Assembly: GCA_947683425.1 (NCBI GenBank)
Contig: CANTUQ010000004.1
Coordinates: 34,673,001 to 34,737,000 of the forward strand
Source: Excoecaria cochinchinensis
Lineage: Eukaryota; Streptophyta; Magnoliopsida; Malpighiales; Euphorbiaceae
Direction: 5' to 3'
DNA length: 64,000 bases
Shown here: positions 1-11,510 of the stretch, one piece after another
Numbering within the stretch: position 1 is the first letter of the stretch
How the letters are laid out: each line of letters begins with the position of its first letter
Notes under the pieces: model-generated
Databases searched by the model: none
Seen by the model: only the letters and a program-made list of their open reading frames with translations
What the model was told of the DNA's origin: nothing
Translations under genes and position numbers: made by a program

Positions 1-1369
1 TATACTTGTCAATCCTGGTGAAGAACTTTTCTAGAGCTTCAAAGTGCCCCACTCGGGTGGTTGACTTGACCATCATGTCATCGACATACACTTCCACTTC
101 TTTGTGGATCAGGTCACTTAAGATCTTGGTCGCCATCCTCTGGTATGTGGCCCCTGCATTCTTCAGGCTGAAAGGCATGACTCGGTAGGCGTAGGTCCCC
201 CATTCTGTGATGAAAGCGGTCTTAACCCGGTCAGCTATTTTGTTCAGGATCTGGTTGTAGCCCACATAACCATCTCTAAAGCTGTACATCGCGCAATTGG
301 CGGCGTTGTCTATCAACATATCAACGTGGGGTAGTGGAAAGTCATCTTTAGGGCAGGCCTTGTTCAGATCTCGATAATCCACACACACCCTGACCTTTCC
401 GTTCTTCTTCGCTACAGGAACCACATTTACTAACCATGTAGGATACTGCACTTCAACAAGGAACTTGGCTTCAATTTGCTGTCGAATTTCCTCCTTGACC
501 TTGTCTGCCCATTCTGGCCTGAGCCTTCTCAACTTCTGTTTTACAGGCTTATAGTCCGGATAAGTCGGGATAGCATGTTCTGCCATGTCTCGGTCAATTC
601 CTGGCATGTCCTCATAGGTCCAGGCAAAGACTTTTTCATGTTTTCTTATTATTCTCTCAAAATTTTTTCTCTCCTCAGGAGTTATATTTGATGCTATTAG
701 AATTTCTCTTGGATTTTTTGAGGTTCCAAGATTAAAAGGCATTGTATCAGTGGAATCAATGTCAAAAATTGATGGAATATGATCATGTTCATGCATGTTG
801 AAATCATTAGAAACATCACACAAGTAAGAGAAATCGTTTGCCTTATTAATAATATTATAATTGTCATTTACATCATAAAAGAGTTATGGAATAAAAAGAC
901 AGTCTAAGCTAGAGTCTTCTTCTGCCACTCCAGAGGCTGATGCTGTTGCAGCTGGCTCACTGGCTTTCTGATTCAGCAGAGGCCCTTCAGGCATATCGGA
1001 GGAGACCTTCAAATCCCCCATCTTCGGTTCTAATTCCGCTATCTTCTCTTTCCCTTTCAGCCTGGCAGCCAACATCTTGTCGGTGACAACCTCTTCAGGC
1101 TCGCATCTGTCCCAAGTGATACCCTGAGTCATGACCTCCTCATCCCATAAGTCCTCAGCAGTCTTGATAAACCCAACTCTCCAGTCAAATACATCATTAA
1201 AGATCTCGAACCCGGGGACAATCCTCCTCTTCACCCATTGCGGCTCATCTTCGCCCGTATAAGCACATACTGAGGATGCCGGTACAAAGCTTTCTGAAAT
1301 GTGAGGGATCTTATCAGCCGCCTTCTTCTTGCTAAAGCCGCCTCTGTACCCCAGACGTTTTCGGTTCTT
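1..1369 (-). pseudogene. Reverse transcriptase region of element A pol
   Basis: RNA-dependent DNA polymerase of a Tat/Ogre-like element, truncated by the window edge. On the minus strand one frame reads through an acidic linker (about 1234-890) into the RT fingers and palm. Visible blocks are VRVCVDYRDLNKA (about 360-400), FRDGYVGYNQI (about 245-285) and the catalytic YVDDM at 74-88, so both palm aspartates are kept. The frame is broken by one TAA at 884-886; past it the sequence continues in the same frame with good RT similarity. The family usually has MDG or KDG where this copy has RDG. It is one long ORF with the protease upstream, separated by a TAG at 1370-1372. Confidence 0.9.
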
Positions 1370-2290
1370 CTAACCTCGAGTGGTGATCGCAGTTTGCAAC
1401 CCTTGAGAGTTTCTGCCCAAACCAGCCCCAGGGAGATAGTGCATCTTCTTCAACATATTAACTACAGCTGGGTTATCCACTGATCCGCACTCTTCTCTTA
1501 TCATGGACACGTGGAAGCCACTGAACGGCTGATTAGCTATTTCAAGCGCTGAGACCTGGTTCTCCCTGGCTGCCTTGATAGTCACAACCTCCCCTTCATG
1601 TGGGAACTTTATCATTTGATGCAGCGTGGATGGCACTCCTCCTAATTTGTGAAACCAGGGTCTCCCAAGCAGAGCTGAGAAGTTAGCAGGGATGGGCAGA
1701 ACTACAAATTCTACCTCCACTTTAATGGGTCCTGTCTTGACCAAGGTCTTAAAGGTCCCCGAGGCTTGCCTCCTCGAATTATCATAAGCTGTGATAGTCA
1801 GATCTGATCCACTGAGCATATCCTCATTTAAACCAAAAGCCTGCAGAGCTATCAGGGGGCACACATTGATAGAAGACCCATCGTCTACCATAACACAAGC
1901 AGTGTGCTTGTTGTTAATCTGCGCTTTGATTTACAGGGGTCTGTTATGATTACGGCCTTCGACCAGTAGGTCGGCATCAGAAAAGACCAATCTCTCCTCG
2001 GATCCTCCCTTAACTAAGCCCAAAAGTTCTGATGGGGAAATCGTGGTGGCGACCATGGCCTCGACCAAAGCCTCTACTACCTTCTGCCTATGAGAGGGGG
2101 ACTGTCTCAAAAGATCCCAGATGGATATTTGAGCCGCAGTTTTCTTTAATTGCTTGACAATCTGATTCTCCTCTTGCTCTTTCTCTGCTGGCGTCTGCGC
2201 TTGCTCAGGTAGCCTTGTAATCTCAGGGACCACTCTCCCGCTTCTCGTTACAGCCCCTATTTCTTCTTTGTCTTCATCAGACCCCACAAG
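1370..2290 (-). pseudogene. Protease plus G-patch-like motif of element A
   Basis: Retroviral-type aspartic protease that would cleave the polyprotein. The active site is DDGSS, just downstream of the methionine codon at 1889-1891, where most relatives have D-S/T-G; the flap-side block LLGRPWF is present about 75 residues later. A glycine-rich stretch near the end (PGAGLGRNSQG, about 1400-1440) resembles the G-patch motif found after the protease in Ogre/Retand elements. The frame is the same as RT. In-frame stops occur at 1931-1933 (TAA) and 1370-1372 (TAG). Gag lies in another frame and overlaps around 2257-2290; I cannot tell a natural frameshift from a decay indel. Confidence 0.85.
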
Positions 2291-3840
2291 TTAAGGTTCA
2301 TCTCTCCCTCCTCCTCGGCTTCTCCGCCGCTCTCACTGCTAGACCAGCAATCAAGGGTCGCTACGACTGCTCCCTCCTCTCTATCTTTGGAACAATCAGC
2401 AGCAAAATTCTCGATCCCATATAGATCTTGTAGCACGTACCATTCTGGCAAGCTAGATCCGATCATAAACACGGGTGGTGGTACGTCATTACAACCGGGC
2501 TTCTTCTCAGTTTCCCTCTTCTCGAGGTCAGAAATTTGCTTGCTATCAATCAAGTCTTGGATAGAGTGCCACAGCACTTTGCATTTATCTGTGATATGGC
2601 CTGAGTGCTGGTGAAACGCACAGAATTCATTGTCCTTGTGCCCAGGCTTCCCCTGCGTCATAGCAGGTCTAGGAGCTAAGGGCTGCAATTTCCCTTCCTT
2701 CATTAACCTTCTCAAGACCCAAGATAATGGTCTCCCCAAGTTCGAAAACTTCCTCTAGGTGGTTACCTCAGTAGCAGACACCTCACCTGTTCTTCTGGTG
2801 CTACCACTGGGACCCGCCGGCCTACTGGTTCCTTGACCGGGGTTAGCCCTTTTGGTAAAATTATCATTATTAGCTTTCCTAGCCAAGAACTCTCCCTCTG
2901 CCTCGATGGCTATATCCTTGAGAGACTCCCAGTCCTTCAACCCCTTCATCTTCAACCCATCTTTCAAGTACGGGCTTGCGTTCTTGATAAATAAACGAAT
3001 CTGGTCCTGGGTGTTCGGCTTTCTCCGCATCTCCATTACTCGGTTCCGCCATCGGGTGAGATAATCATGGAAAGATTCTCCGGCCTTCTGCTGGAGCAGT
3101 TCAAGATCTTTTAGGGTCACCTCCATTCTGGTGTTATAGTCATACTGTCTCAAAAACTCCTCAGTGAGCAGATCCCAATCTTCTTTAGTGCGACAGTCGA
3201 GACCATGATACTAGTCGATGGCATGGGCAGTCAGACTAAGAAAAAAGTATTCTATTTTCTGCTTCTTAGACAACGTGGTCCCTTTCATGACCAGAGAATA
3301 CTGTTTCACATGAGCGGTTGGGTCAGAAGTTCCATCAAATTTTGGCACGTCTGGCATCTTAAAGTTGTAAGGGATCAGGTCCTCTCCCTCCAATTCTTTA
3401 TCTTCTGGGTTCATCCCTTGAACCCTGCTCAACATACGGGCCATAGCTTCGAACCTCTCTTCCATCTTCTTTAAAATGAAGTCATCAGCCTGAGGTGCCT
3501 TCCCCCTCTCAGATGCAATGCTCATCCTATCATCTTCGAGATCTCGATCATCATCAATTCTCAGCACAGGCCTTCTTCTCTGCTCTCCCGAGACTACTGA
3601 CCTTAACTCTACTGGCGGCGGCCTAACAGGCTCTTCTCGTCTTTCAGCCCTTTCTTCCTCTGGCTCATTCTATCTCACAGGAGGAGGAGGATTCTGTGGA
3701 GCCGGGTTCTGTGGAGCATTCTGCTGTGCCAAGGCGGTCAACATATTCATCATTCTGCCCTCGAATTCCTCAAATCGCCGGCCCACTTCTTTCGCGATCA
3801 TGGTCCTGGTGGTGTCATCCCCTCTAGGCGAGTTTGCCAT
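2257..3840 (-). pseudogene. Gag of element A (Retrotrans_gag type)
   Basis: Capsid/nucleocapsid precursor that would form the cytoplasmic particle. I chose the ATG at 3840-3838 because the same frame then runs through the gag core. The N-terminus is rich in Q, N, P and acidic residues. The capsid core (about 3400-2850) matches the plant retrotransposon gag domain (blocks FDGTSDPTAHV and ESFHDYLTRW). A knuckle CAFHQHSGHITDKC near 2600 has His in place of the second Cys, as is common in the Tat clade. Three in-frame stops, all TAG, break it at 3670-3672, 3211-3213 and 2755-2757. Confidence 0.88.
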
Positions 3841-4738
3841 CTGAGATACAGTACTGCTGATTCCTAGTAAAATTTTTGGCAGGCCTTCTCTATCTGACAG
3901 CGCAGAAGCAGGAACTCGGATCAGTCGTCCGGTTGGTGATCCAGTCCACCTGGGCAGATCTATGATGGCTGCAGGGACAAGACGTTAGACATGATGCATG
4001 AAATGCAGGTGTAATGCATGGTCATGATATGCAACATTCACGGAGCACAAGCAAGCAAGTAGGTCCTTCCACCCTTATTTCTCCCACACACGTGGTCGTG
4101 CAGTCTCTTTCCTTGGTGGGATTAGCCCAGGGGTCAACGAGGGACCCGATGGACACGCATGGTGCGCGGCGAAAAACCGGCAGCATGACACTCCTATGCT
4201 AATGTACAAGCGAATGGATAATGATCGTCACGTATTTGGACGTTCCATAAATTTTGACATGGCCCTATCGGGGCATGATAGCCTTTGGCTAGGTTACCAA
4301 GCGAGACATCTAGACTCACCCAATACATGAGGATCCATACAGCAAGCATGGAATTAGGGTTCATTTCACCTGTGGGAAGTAACTACGGTCATTACATGAG
4401 TTTTGGATAAGGGAGATGTTTCTTTAAAGCTACCCAAGCATGATCCCTGCCGACAGGTCTAGCTCATCACGAGCATAGCGACCGATCGGGTCATCATTTT
4501 GATATACCATTGAGGTACGTGGCTTGGGCTGGTGATTATCCTTAACACTTCCCCAAATTGAGTGAAAATGGGGTCGCGCTTCAGGAACGCACCGGGGCTA
4601 AAAGAGGGACCAAACTAACATATTCTAAGGCTCTAATGATATGCGAATGCAATTTTGAGAGAAAACAAATTTATGAATTAAATTTTAATCATAAATGTTA
4701 AGCGAGGTATTTTCAAATTGAAATCTCGAACCATAAAC
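3841..4738 (-). other. Untranslated leader of element A
   Basis: About 900 bases between primer site and gag start with no credible reading frame on either strand. Long leaders are usual in Tat/Ogre elements and should hold packaging and dimerisation signals. I see no clear hairpin or repeat beyond short ATGCAT-rich words near 3990-4030. Confidence 0.6.
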
Positions 4739-4757
4739 GTCCCCAGTAGAGTCGCCA
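4739..4757 (-). promoter_or_regulatory. Primer binding site of element A (tRNA-Arg type)
   Basis: Minus-strand TGGCGACTCTACTGGGGAC lies one base inside the LTR end (...GCGTCACA). It complements the 3' end of plant tRNA-Arg, where minus-strand DNA synthesis would start. It fixes the LTR boundary and the orientation of A. Confidence 0.88.
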
Positions 4758-6374
4758 CTGTGACGCGAGCCGGATCCCCGCGGCCGCCCAGGGGACCGCC
4801 TGCTCGAGGGTGATCAGGGCATTTGTGGGTCCGTTGACAGCTTGCAATAAATTGCAAGTGCGTCTATGTTGGGCAACAAGGAGGTTTCATGGAGTCGCCA
4901 CCCAATAGAACATTGGGAAAGTTACTCTCGCCTCGGAGAGCCTAAGACTGCGCTTGGCATCCATTTTGGGCCAGCCAAAGGGGTCTTGGAAGGTAAACCT
5001 CTCGCCCTAAGGAGCCTAGGATTAGCGCTAAAGTCTCGTGGCACAAAAAGGTGTCTTGGAGGGTAAACCTCTAGCATCTTTGAGCCCAAAGACCAGAGCT
5101 GGGTCCGGGATTTCTCATCTATTTCTACCTCGATTATTTTATGATCAAGTTTTAATTATCATTGATTCGCTCTCTCTCCACACAATGCAATTGATTAAAG
5201 GCGCATTCATTCACATTTGGAAAGCCGTAAATAGGCAAGTAAATATCAAAGCGATAAATTACAATAATACAAGGAGCGGAATACAACTCCCTCTTATAAA
5301 TGTGCTATACATACACAAATCGGGGCATTGCTTATTATGAGGACTTTGGTCCTCGCATGCATCATTATCAAAATTGGATGTTTTGATTTTATTTGTGATG
5401 ATTTTCATTGGATAAAAATAGGGTGTTGGACCCTTGCATTTGTGTAAACCTCATTTTATTGAATATAAAATATTGAGTCATTTTTATACATTAACGAGGT
5501 ATGAAAAGAGTATATCCATATACATAAAATAATCAATGAATAACAAATGAAGAGAATAATCAAGAGGGTTAGGAAACTAAACCGGACGAAATCCTCCGAA
5601 AATGGTAGATAGCCCCTCAAGCTCGGGATAGTCCAAAAGAATCAATATACACTCATAGAAAGTTAAAAGATGTTAATATACATAAAATCAACATGAAGGA
5701 AGCCAAAAGGACTTGAAAAAGGTGGAAAATGATTTAAAAATGTGGAGGCAGAGCCCACCGACGGACTTTCTTAGGTGACCGACGGACGTCTGTCAAAATG
5801 ACCGATATGTCCATTTGTCACTCAAAAATGGGGCGTCTGTAGGTTGGGTGACCGACGGGCATCGGTGATGGAGATGACCCGTCGGTCACCACTGTCTCCG
5901 AAAAAAACAGGAAAAGAAAACTCCCTTTAAAGCCAAAAAGGAGGTTTTATCATAAAATCATATAAAGAGAGTCAAAATAAAGAGGTATAATGACAAAATT
6001 GAAAGAATCAACAAATAAAGAATAAATATGAAATGATATGAAGGAAGAATTCGGAATATTTACCCTCAGATAATTGCTTTGGGTGAGATTCTTATGTTGC
6101 TTAGAGCCCCGCGTGTTCCACGAAAAGCAAGATGAAGGATCAAAGAAAGGAAAATGAACTGTTTCCTCCTCAACCCCTCAAAAGATTGTCTTTGGAATCA
6201 AAATCTAAAGAAAACTAATTAGTTTTTAGTTCCTTTAGATTGATTTGATCCTCTTTTGAAAGAGATTTCTTTCTAAAATGTGTTTGCTGGAAGAGAGAGA
6301 AAGTATGCTTGAATTTCGGCAGAGTTTCCCCTCTTCAAAAATTTTGGAACCCTTTTTTAGTAAAAATTCGGAGC

Positions 6375-6382
6375 TTTTATAA
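6375..6382 (-). promoter_or_regulatory. TATA box of element A LTR
   Basis: Minus-strand TTATAAAA within GGCTTATAAAAGC, about 415 bases into the LTR; the strongest TATA in this LTR. Transcription would start about 30 bases further left. Confidence 0.6.
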
Positions 6383-6389
6383 GCCAGAC

Positions 6390-6620
6390 ACGACCGACGG
6401 GCGTCGGTGTATGGAGGCGGGCGTCGGAAGAATTCTTCTGACACAAGGATTCGTCCGACGGCCCTGCCACATCCCCCGACGGGCGTCGGAAAGGTTGTGT
6501 GCTCCGGGAAACCAGGCGGCGTTCTGACAGGGGCGGTGATTTTCCGACAGGCATTGGAAAATACCACAAGCCGTCGGTGACCCTAAGCGACGGGCTGGCT
6601 TCACAGACGGGCTGGCCGTC
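6390..6620. repeat. Dyad cluster CCGACG-GG-CGTCGG in the U3 of A
   Basis: Near-palindromes with a 2-base core. ACCGACGGGCGTCGGT is at 6393-6408 (7-base arms) and CCGACGGGCGTCGG at 6476-6489, with decayed copies at about 6415, 6455, 6545 and 6570-6625. More lie at 5757-5895. They sit just upstream of the LTR TATA box, where transcription factor sites would be expected. Confidence 0.75.
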
Positions 6621-6795
6621 TGTGGAGGAAAATATGCCTTTTGACTCAAAATTCCCCTGTTTTCTCCCCTCTGCCTACGAAAGGTAAAAAGACTCACTTC
6701 TCATTCCCAAATCCAAACCATTTAGACAGGCTCGGATACTGATTTTATCACAGGGTAACCTCTGATCCGGACCGCTCCGGGACACGGTGCTTACA

Positions 6796-8136
6796 CCTGT
6801 GCTCATTTTCAGTTCAAGCAAGCCATACTTTGAGACCGAGCAAGTTGGGGATGTCGAGGTTACTGATGGAAAGCCTTGGTACTATGATGTCCAGAATTAT
6901 TTAGAGAAGTTAGTATTCCCAGAAGAAGCCACTGAAAAAGACCAAAGGCTGATCCGCAAACTGTCCACTCAATTCATCAGTGTAGATGGGGTGTTGTACA
7001 AGAGACGGGGTGTTGTACAAGAGGCCGATGGCATACAACTAAGATGCTTAGATGAGAAAGAGGCCAAAAGGGTTATGGAGGAAACTCATGCAAGGGTCTG
7101 TGGGGCCTATATGAATGGTCTGGCCCTAGCAAAGAAAATAATGCGGCAAGGATTCTTCTGGCTGACAATGGATACAGATTGCTCCAAGTATGTGAAGGAG
7201 TGCCAATTGTGCCAACAATATGCTAATCTGAGACACCTACCAGTGTCGAAATTGTGCAACCTGACATCTCCATGGCCGTTTGCAGCATGGGGAATTGACA
7301 TTATAGGAGAAATACACCCGACGGCTTCCAATGGGCATAGATTTATCGTAGTCGCCATTGATTACTTCACTAAGTGGGTTGAGGCTGAGTCTTTCAAGAA
7401 GTTGGGTGCCCGGGAAATGGCCAGATTCATTGAACGACACCTAATTTGTAGATACGGACTCCCGCATCACATTGTATCAGATAACGGGGTACAATTCCAA
7501 GCTGAGACTAAACAGATGCTCAAGAAGTATGCCATTCAACACCATAAGTCCTCTCCATACCGACCGTAGGCCAATGGGGCAGTCGAGGCAGCTAATAAGA
7601 ACATCAAAAGGATATTGGCTAAGATGGTGCAAACCTATAAAGTCTGGGCTGAGAAATTGCCATTTGCACTATGGGGCTATAGGACCACTGCCAGAACTTC
7701 TATAGGGGCTACCCCTTTCTCTTTGGTTTATGGGACGGAAGTAGTCCTACCGGTAGAAATAGAACTTCAGTCATTGAGGGTGGTAACAGAAGCTCAGCTA
7801 CCAAAAGCCGAATGGGCCCAGCAGCGGCTACTGCAGTTGAACCTATTGGACGAAGATAGGATGCGGGCATACTACCACAATCAGATCTACCAGAAGAGAC
7901 TAGCTCGCTCGTTTGGGAAGAAGGTAAGGAAGCACCCGTTGAAGGAAGGGGACCTAGTCTTCAAGCAGATGAGGCCAGGGGTCCCGAACTTTCGAGGCAA
8001 GTTTAGGGCAACTTGGGAAGGACCCTTCATCCTGAAGAAGCTTCTATCTAAAGGGGCTGCAATTTTGACGGATAGCGATGGAAATGAATTCAAGGAGCCG
8101 GTCAACGCCGACAGATTGAAGAGGTTCCATGGATAA
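6796..8136 (+). pseudogene. Integrase of element B
   Basis: Integrase that would insert the element's cDNA, in one frame from the A junction to the stop at 8136. The N-terminal zinc region reads H-x3-CGAYMNG ... C-x2-C (about 7086-7218); relatives, including the copy at 47.8-47.9 kb, have CGAHMNG, so the second zinc His is Tyr here. The core has WGIDIIGE (about 7289), VSDNGVQF (about 7480) and the Glu in ANGAVEAANKN (about 7590), so D,D,E are kept. A TAG at 7567-7569 (CAG in relatives) splits the core just before the Glu. The C-terminal GDLVFKQ/WEGPF module is present; there is no chromodomain, as expected for Tat. Confidence 0.92.
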
Positions 8137-9014
8137 GGGAAAAAAAAAAAAAAGAGAAAATGTTCAGTCAAGAAAACCCGAGAGGGCTGATTGATAACAG
8201 GAGTTGTGATGCCCTCGAGATCTATCTCGAGATTAGATGTAGTCTGGTATCTTGGGTCTAATATCAAATGATGATCATGGGTAATGAAATCACACGAGAA
8301 ACGTGTACATCTATGCAATTATGCACTCAGAGTAGTTCTCTTATCCAATAAATGTCCATAGTTCCTTTTGAACAAGTAATATGTCGCTCCCCATTGGAAT
8401 GTGCGCAATTCACCCAATATTGCTGCGACCGATAAAATCTTCATCCTTAAAAAAAAAAGGCCGTTAGAGATGAAAACCGTGACTGGCGCTCTAAGCAAAA
8501 GTTAGGCCAAAGGGCAGGGTGAAAACCTGAGAGCAGGCGGTCTGTCCTATAAAAAAAATTAAATTAATAAAAGCCGCTGGATTGGGTTGGGTCCATTCCA
8601 GACAAAAAATAAGGCACAGGGTCATGTGGAAATCCGAAAAGGACGCATCTCCCGCTAAGAAAAGCTAGTGTGAAAATCCACGAGGGATGCACTACCTTTA
8701 AAACAATGACGTGCGATGCTTGGAACGATAAGGCGGCGTTACCTCGGGCTACCCCTTTCAAGCAGAGACGCACATCGGGCAGTCCCCTATGAAAATTGTG
8801 AATCGGAGTCCCTAAATCAGAACGACACCTTCAGACCCTTGGAAGCATAATTGACCAAACAAAGCCACGAGTTGCTTCAGCCGAAGTTATCACACCTCGA
8901 CCACTGGGCCACTCAGATGAATGGTGTCACCTGCACCTTGCATAACATATGCATATGCACATGCATAACTTACCTTTGCACACAAAGTCTCTTTCGATTT
9001 CGCAGGAAAGCCCG
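8137..9014 (+). other. 3' untranslated spacer of element B
   Basis: Non-coding region downstream of integrase. The stretch about 8565-8745 is recognisably related to 49790-49960 in the right-hand Tat remnant (shared phrase around AAGAAAAGCTAGTGTGAAAA), showing that both are the same part of related elements. Short AAAAAA runs occur. No ORF that I would support. Confidence 0.7.
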
Positions 9015-9995
9015 GCGCTTGCACACAATGACAAGCTGGTGTTTATTAGTCGCTCAGCCATGGTTTCACACACCGACAGGCTGGTGTTCTATCAATCGCG
9101 TTCTTTAAAGTCTGGCGCCTTCACACACCAACAAGCTGGTGTTTATCAGTCGCTCAGCCGTGGTTTCACACACCGACAAGCTGGTGTTCTATCAATCGCG
9201 ATCTTCAAAGTCTGGCGCCTTCACACACCGACAAGCTGGTGCTTATCAGTCGCTCAGCCATGGTTTCACACACCGACAAGCTGGTGTTCTATCAATCGCG
9301 TTCTTCAAAGTCTGGCGCCTTCACACACCGACAAGCTGGTGTTTATCAGTCGCTCAGCCGTGGTTTCACACACCGACAAGCTGGTGTTCTATCAATCGCG
9401 ATCTTCAAAGTCTGGTGCCTTCACACACCGACAAGCTGGTGCTTATCAGTCGCTCAGCCGTGGTTTCAGACACCGACAAGCTGGTGTTCTATTAATCGCG
9501 TTCTTCAAAGTCTGGCGCCTTCACACACCGACAAGCTGGTGTTTATCAGTCGCTCATCCGTGGTTTCACACACCGACAAGCTGGTGTTCTATCAATCGCG
9601 TTCTTCAAAGTCTGGCGCCTTCACACACCGACAAGCTGGTGTTTATCAGTCGCTCAGCCGTGGTTTCACACACCTACAAGCTGGTGTTCTATCAATCGCG
9701 TTCTTCAAAGTCTGGCGCCTTCACACACCGACAAGCTGGTGTTTATCAGTCGCTCAGCCGTGGTTCCACACACCGACAAGCTGGTGTCCTATCAATCGCG
9801 TTTTTCAAAGTCTGGCGCCTTCACACACCGACAAACTGGTGTTTATCAGTCGCGCAGCCGTGGTTCCACACGCCGACAAGCTGGAGTTCTATCAATCAAG
9901 TTCTTCAAAGTCTGGCGCCTTCACACACCGACAAGCTGATGTTTATCAGTCACCCAGCCGTGGTTTCACACGTTGACAAGCTGACGTTCCGCAAT
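9015..9995 (+). repeat. 100-bp tandem array (about 10 units) in the 3' UTR of B
   Basis: The landmark TCTGGCGCCT ends at 9120, 9220, 9320 (TCTGGTGCCT at 9420), 9520, 9620, 9720, 9820 and 9920, so the period is exactly 100 bp. Each unit is a dimer of two related halves (about 45 and 55 bp), both containing CACACACCGACAAGCTGGTGTT followed by ATCAGTCGC or ATCAATCGC. Units differ by a few substitutions; the first and last are more diverged, as usual for array edges. No plus-strand frame of the unit contains a stop, so a 386-codon ORF (8949-10109) crosses the array. I read this as a repeat by-product, not a gene. Tandem repeats in the 3' UTR are known in plant Ty3/gypsy elements and can seed satellites. 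Confidence 0.95.
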
Positions 9996-10124
9996 CACGT
10001 GACCAATAGTAATCCTATAATGCCAACGGGCTGGCAAGACCAAGTTCCGAACAGCGATCGCCTCAGGTACGCATCTCTCCCTCTCTTTTCTGAATTTTGG
10101 CTCACTTAGGCACTTGGGTTCTAA

Positions 10125-10146
10125 GTTCTCCAAAATTGGGGGCAAC
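10125..10146 (+). promoter_or_regulatory. Polypurine tract of element B
   Basis: AAAATTGGGGGCAAC immediately precedes the LTR start TGTAGACATC at 10147. It is where plus-strand DNA synthesis would be primed, and it confirms plus orientation. Confidence 0.8.
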
Positions 10147-11165
10147 TGTAGACATCGGGTCCCGAGGCGGTTCGAGATCAGGATTACCCGATGATGAAAA
10201 CAAAATGCCGATTTTCGGCTAGAAAGTGAGAATCAATCGTTCCCTTGTCGAAATTGTATTTTTATAAAAAAATATTTAAAAATATATATTAAAAAAAAAA
10301 TTAAAATAGGGTAAAAAAATATTAATTTTGTGTATTTTAGGCTTTTATAAAAAAAAAAAGTGTTGCGAGTGCCACCTGCGGCAGGCCGCCCCTGCGCGCG
10401 CGGAGCTTGCCTACCGTGTGCGCGGTTGCCCTCACCGTGTGCGCCTGCGCGCGGTATCTCCCCACCGTGCGCGCTCAGGCACGCGCGGCCTGCCCCCTCC
10501 ACGCGGCCAGTTGGCCTTCGCCTGTGCTGCCCTTTTCTCGATTTTTTTTCTAACTTTCACATTTTTTTCAGTCTTATTTTCTCCAGTTTTTTCACTTTCT
10601 TGTGTGTTTTTGATAAACTAAAAATAGAAAGGTTTTTTGTCCCTTCTTATTTTTTGCCAAAACTTCAAATTAAGAGGATTTTCCCCTCATTTTTCAGAGG
10701 AGGACGGCAACATTTTCAGAGGTCCATTTTTTGGATTTTCTCTCTAGCATTCTTTACTCTCCAGGAAGCTTTTTCTTGTTCTAAAAATTCTTCAAAAAAT
10801 CTTTAAGCTTTCTTCTCAAATTTTAGTTTTTGCTACTACAAAATATTTATTCTTGGGTTGATTTGAGCAAGAGAAATTAATTTTCTTGGCTTGTTCATCC
10901 CACAAAAAATATATTCTGAAACTAATTTATTTAAAACACAGATTTTTACATTTACTTCGAATATTATTATCATCAAAAATCGACAAGGGGAACGGATTGA
11001 GGCATTTTATTTCCGATCTAAAAATTCTGAGGGTAAACATTTTTGCCATTATTACCACATCTGTTATTTATTTTTAGCATTTTACTGTGTTAATATCACT
11101 ATTATTGTGTTATTTGTTGGCTTTGAATGGATTTTCATGCTCATATACTAATATTATTATTGTTA

Positions 11166-11206
<41 letters not shown>

Positions 11207-11433
11207 TATTGTTGTTATTATTATATTTATGTTCATGTTTATGCTCATGCTACTATCTGTTAGTATTATTTTTATTTTTATTACTATCACATGTAGTCAT
11301 TATTATTGTTATTCTATTGTTTATTCATGTCACTGTTGCTATTATTATTACTATTATTATTATTATTATCATTATTGTTATTTAATGTTTGTCTTACCCT
11401 TATTACTAGTGTGATTTTCGGTGTGTCATTATG

Positions 11434-11510
<77 letters not shown>

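Larger units (their letters stand above)
1..6795 (-). mobile_element. Element A: Tat/Ogre-like LTR retrotransposon (5' part; rest lies left of the window)
   Basis: Read on the minus strand, this is 5' LTR (6795 to 4759), primer site (4757 to 4739), untranslated leader, gag, protease with a G-patch-like motif, and reverse transcriptase running off the window. The primer site TGGCGACTCTACTGGGGAC complements a tRNA-Arg 3' end, the type used by Ogre-like elements. The LTR starts TGTAAGCACCG and ends GCGTCACA. RNase H, integrase and 3' LTR are not in the window. Directly right of position 6795 an integrase region of opposite orientation begins in mid-gene, so A most likely inserted into element B. 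The target duplication cannot be tested because A's other end is missing. Confidence 0.88.
4759..6795 (-). repeat. 5' LTR of element A
   Basis: A 2.04 kb LTR, TG...CA on the minus strand, starting TGTAAGCACCGTGTCCCGGA and ending GCGTCACA. Its first 50 bases align by eye with the start of B's LTR (TGTAGACATCGGGTCCCGAG), so both belong to one lineage. A TATA box on the minus strand lies at 6375-6382. Upstream of it (6390-6620), and again at 5755-5895, are many copies of a dyad CCGACG-GG-CGTCGG. The word GGAGTCGCCACCC inside the LTR (4890-4905) echoes the primer site. Confidence 0.87.

Noticed and set aside
6..188. Plus-strand ORF at the left edge
   Set aside because: It is the antisense shadow of the RT catalytic region (YVDDM at 74-88 on minus).
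8949..10109. 386-codon ORF across the tandem array as a real repeat protein
   Set aside because: It follows from a 100-bp unit without stops; other plus frames are open too, and the codons shift frame every unit. No start context or conserved domain.
10360..10806. GC-rich 148-codon ORF as a gene
   Set aside because: It starts in GC-rich LTR repeats and ends in pyrimidine-rich leader; no domain, no homologue in A's LTR.
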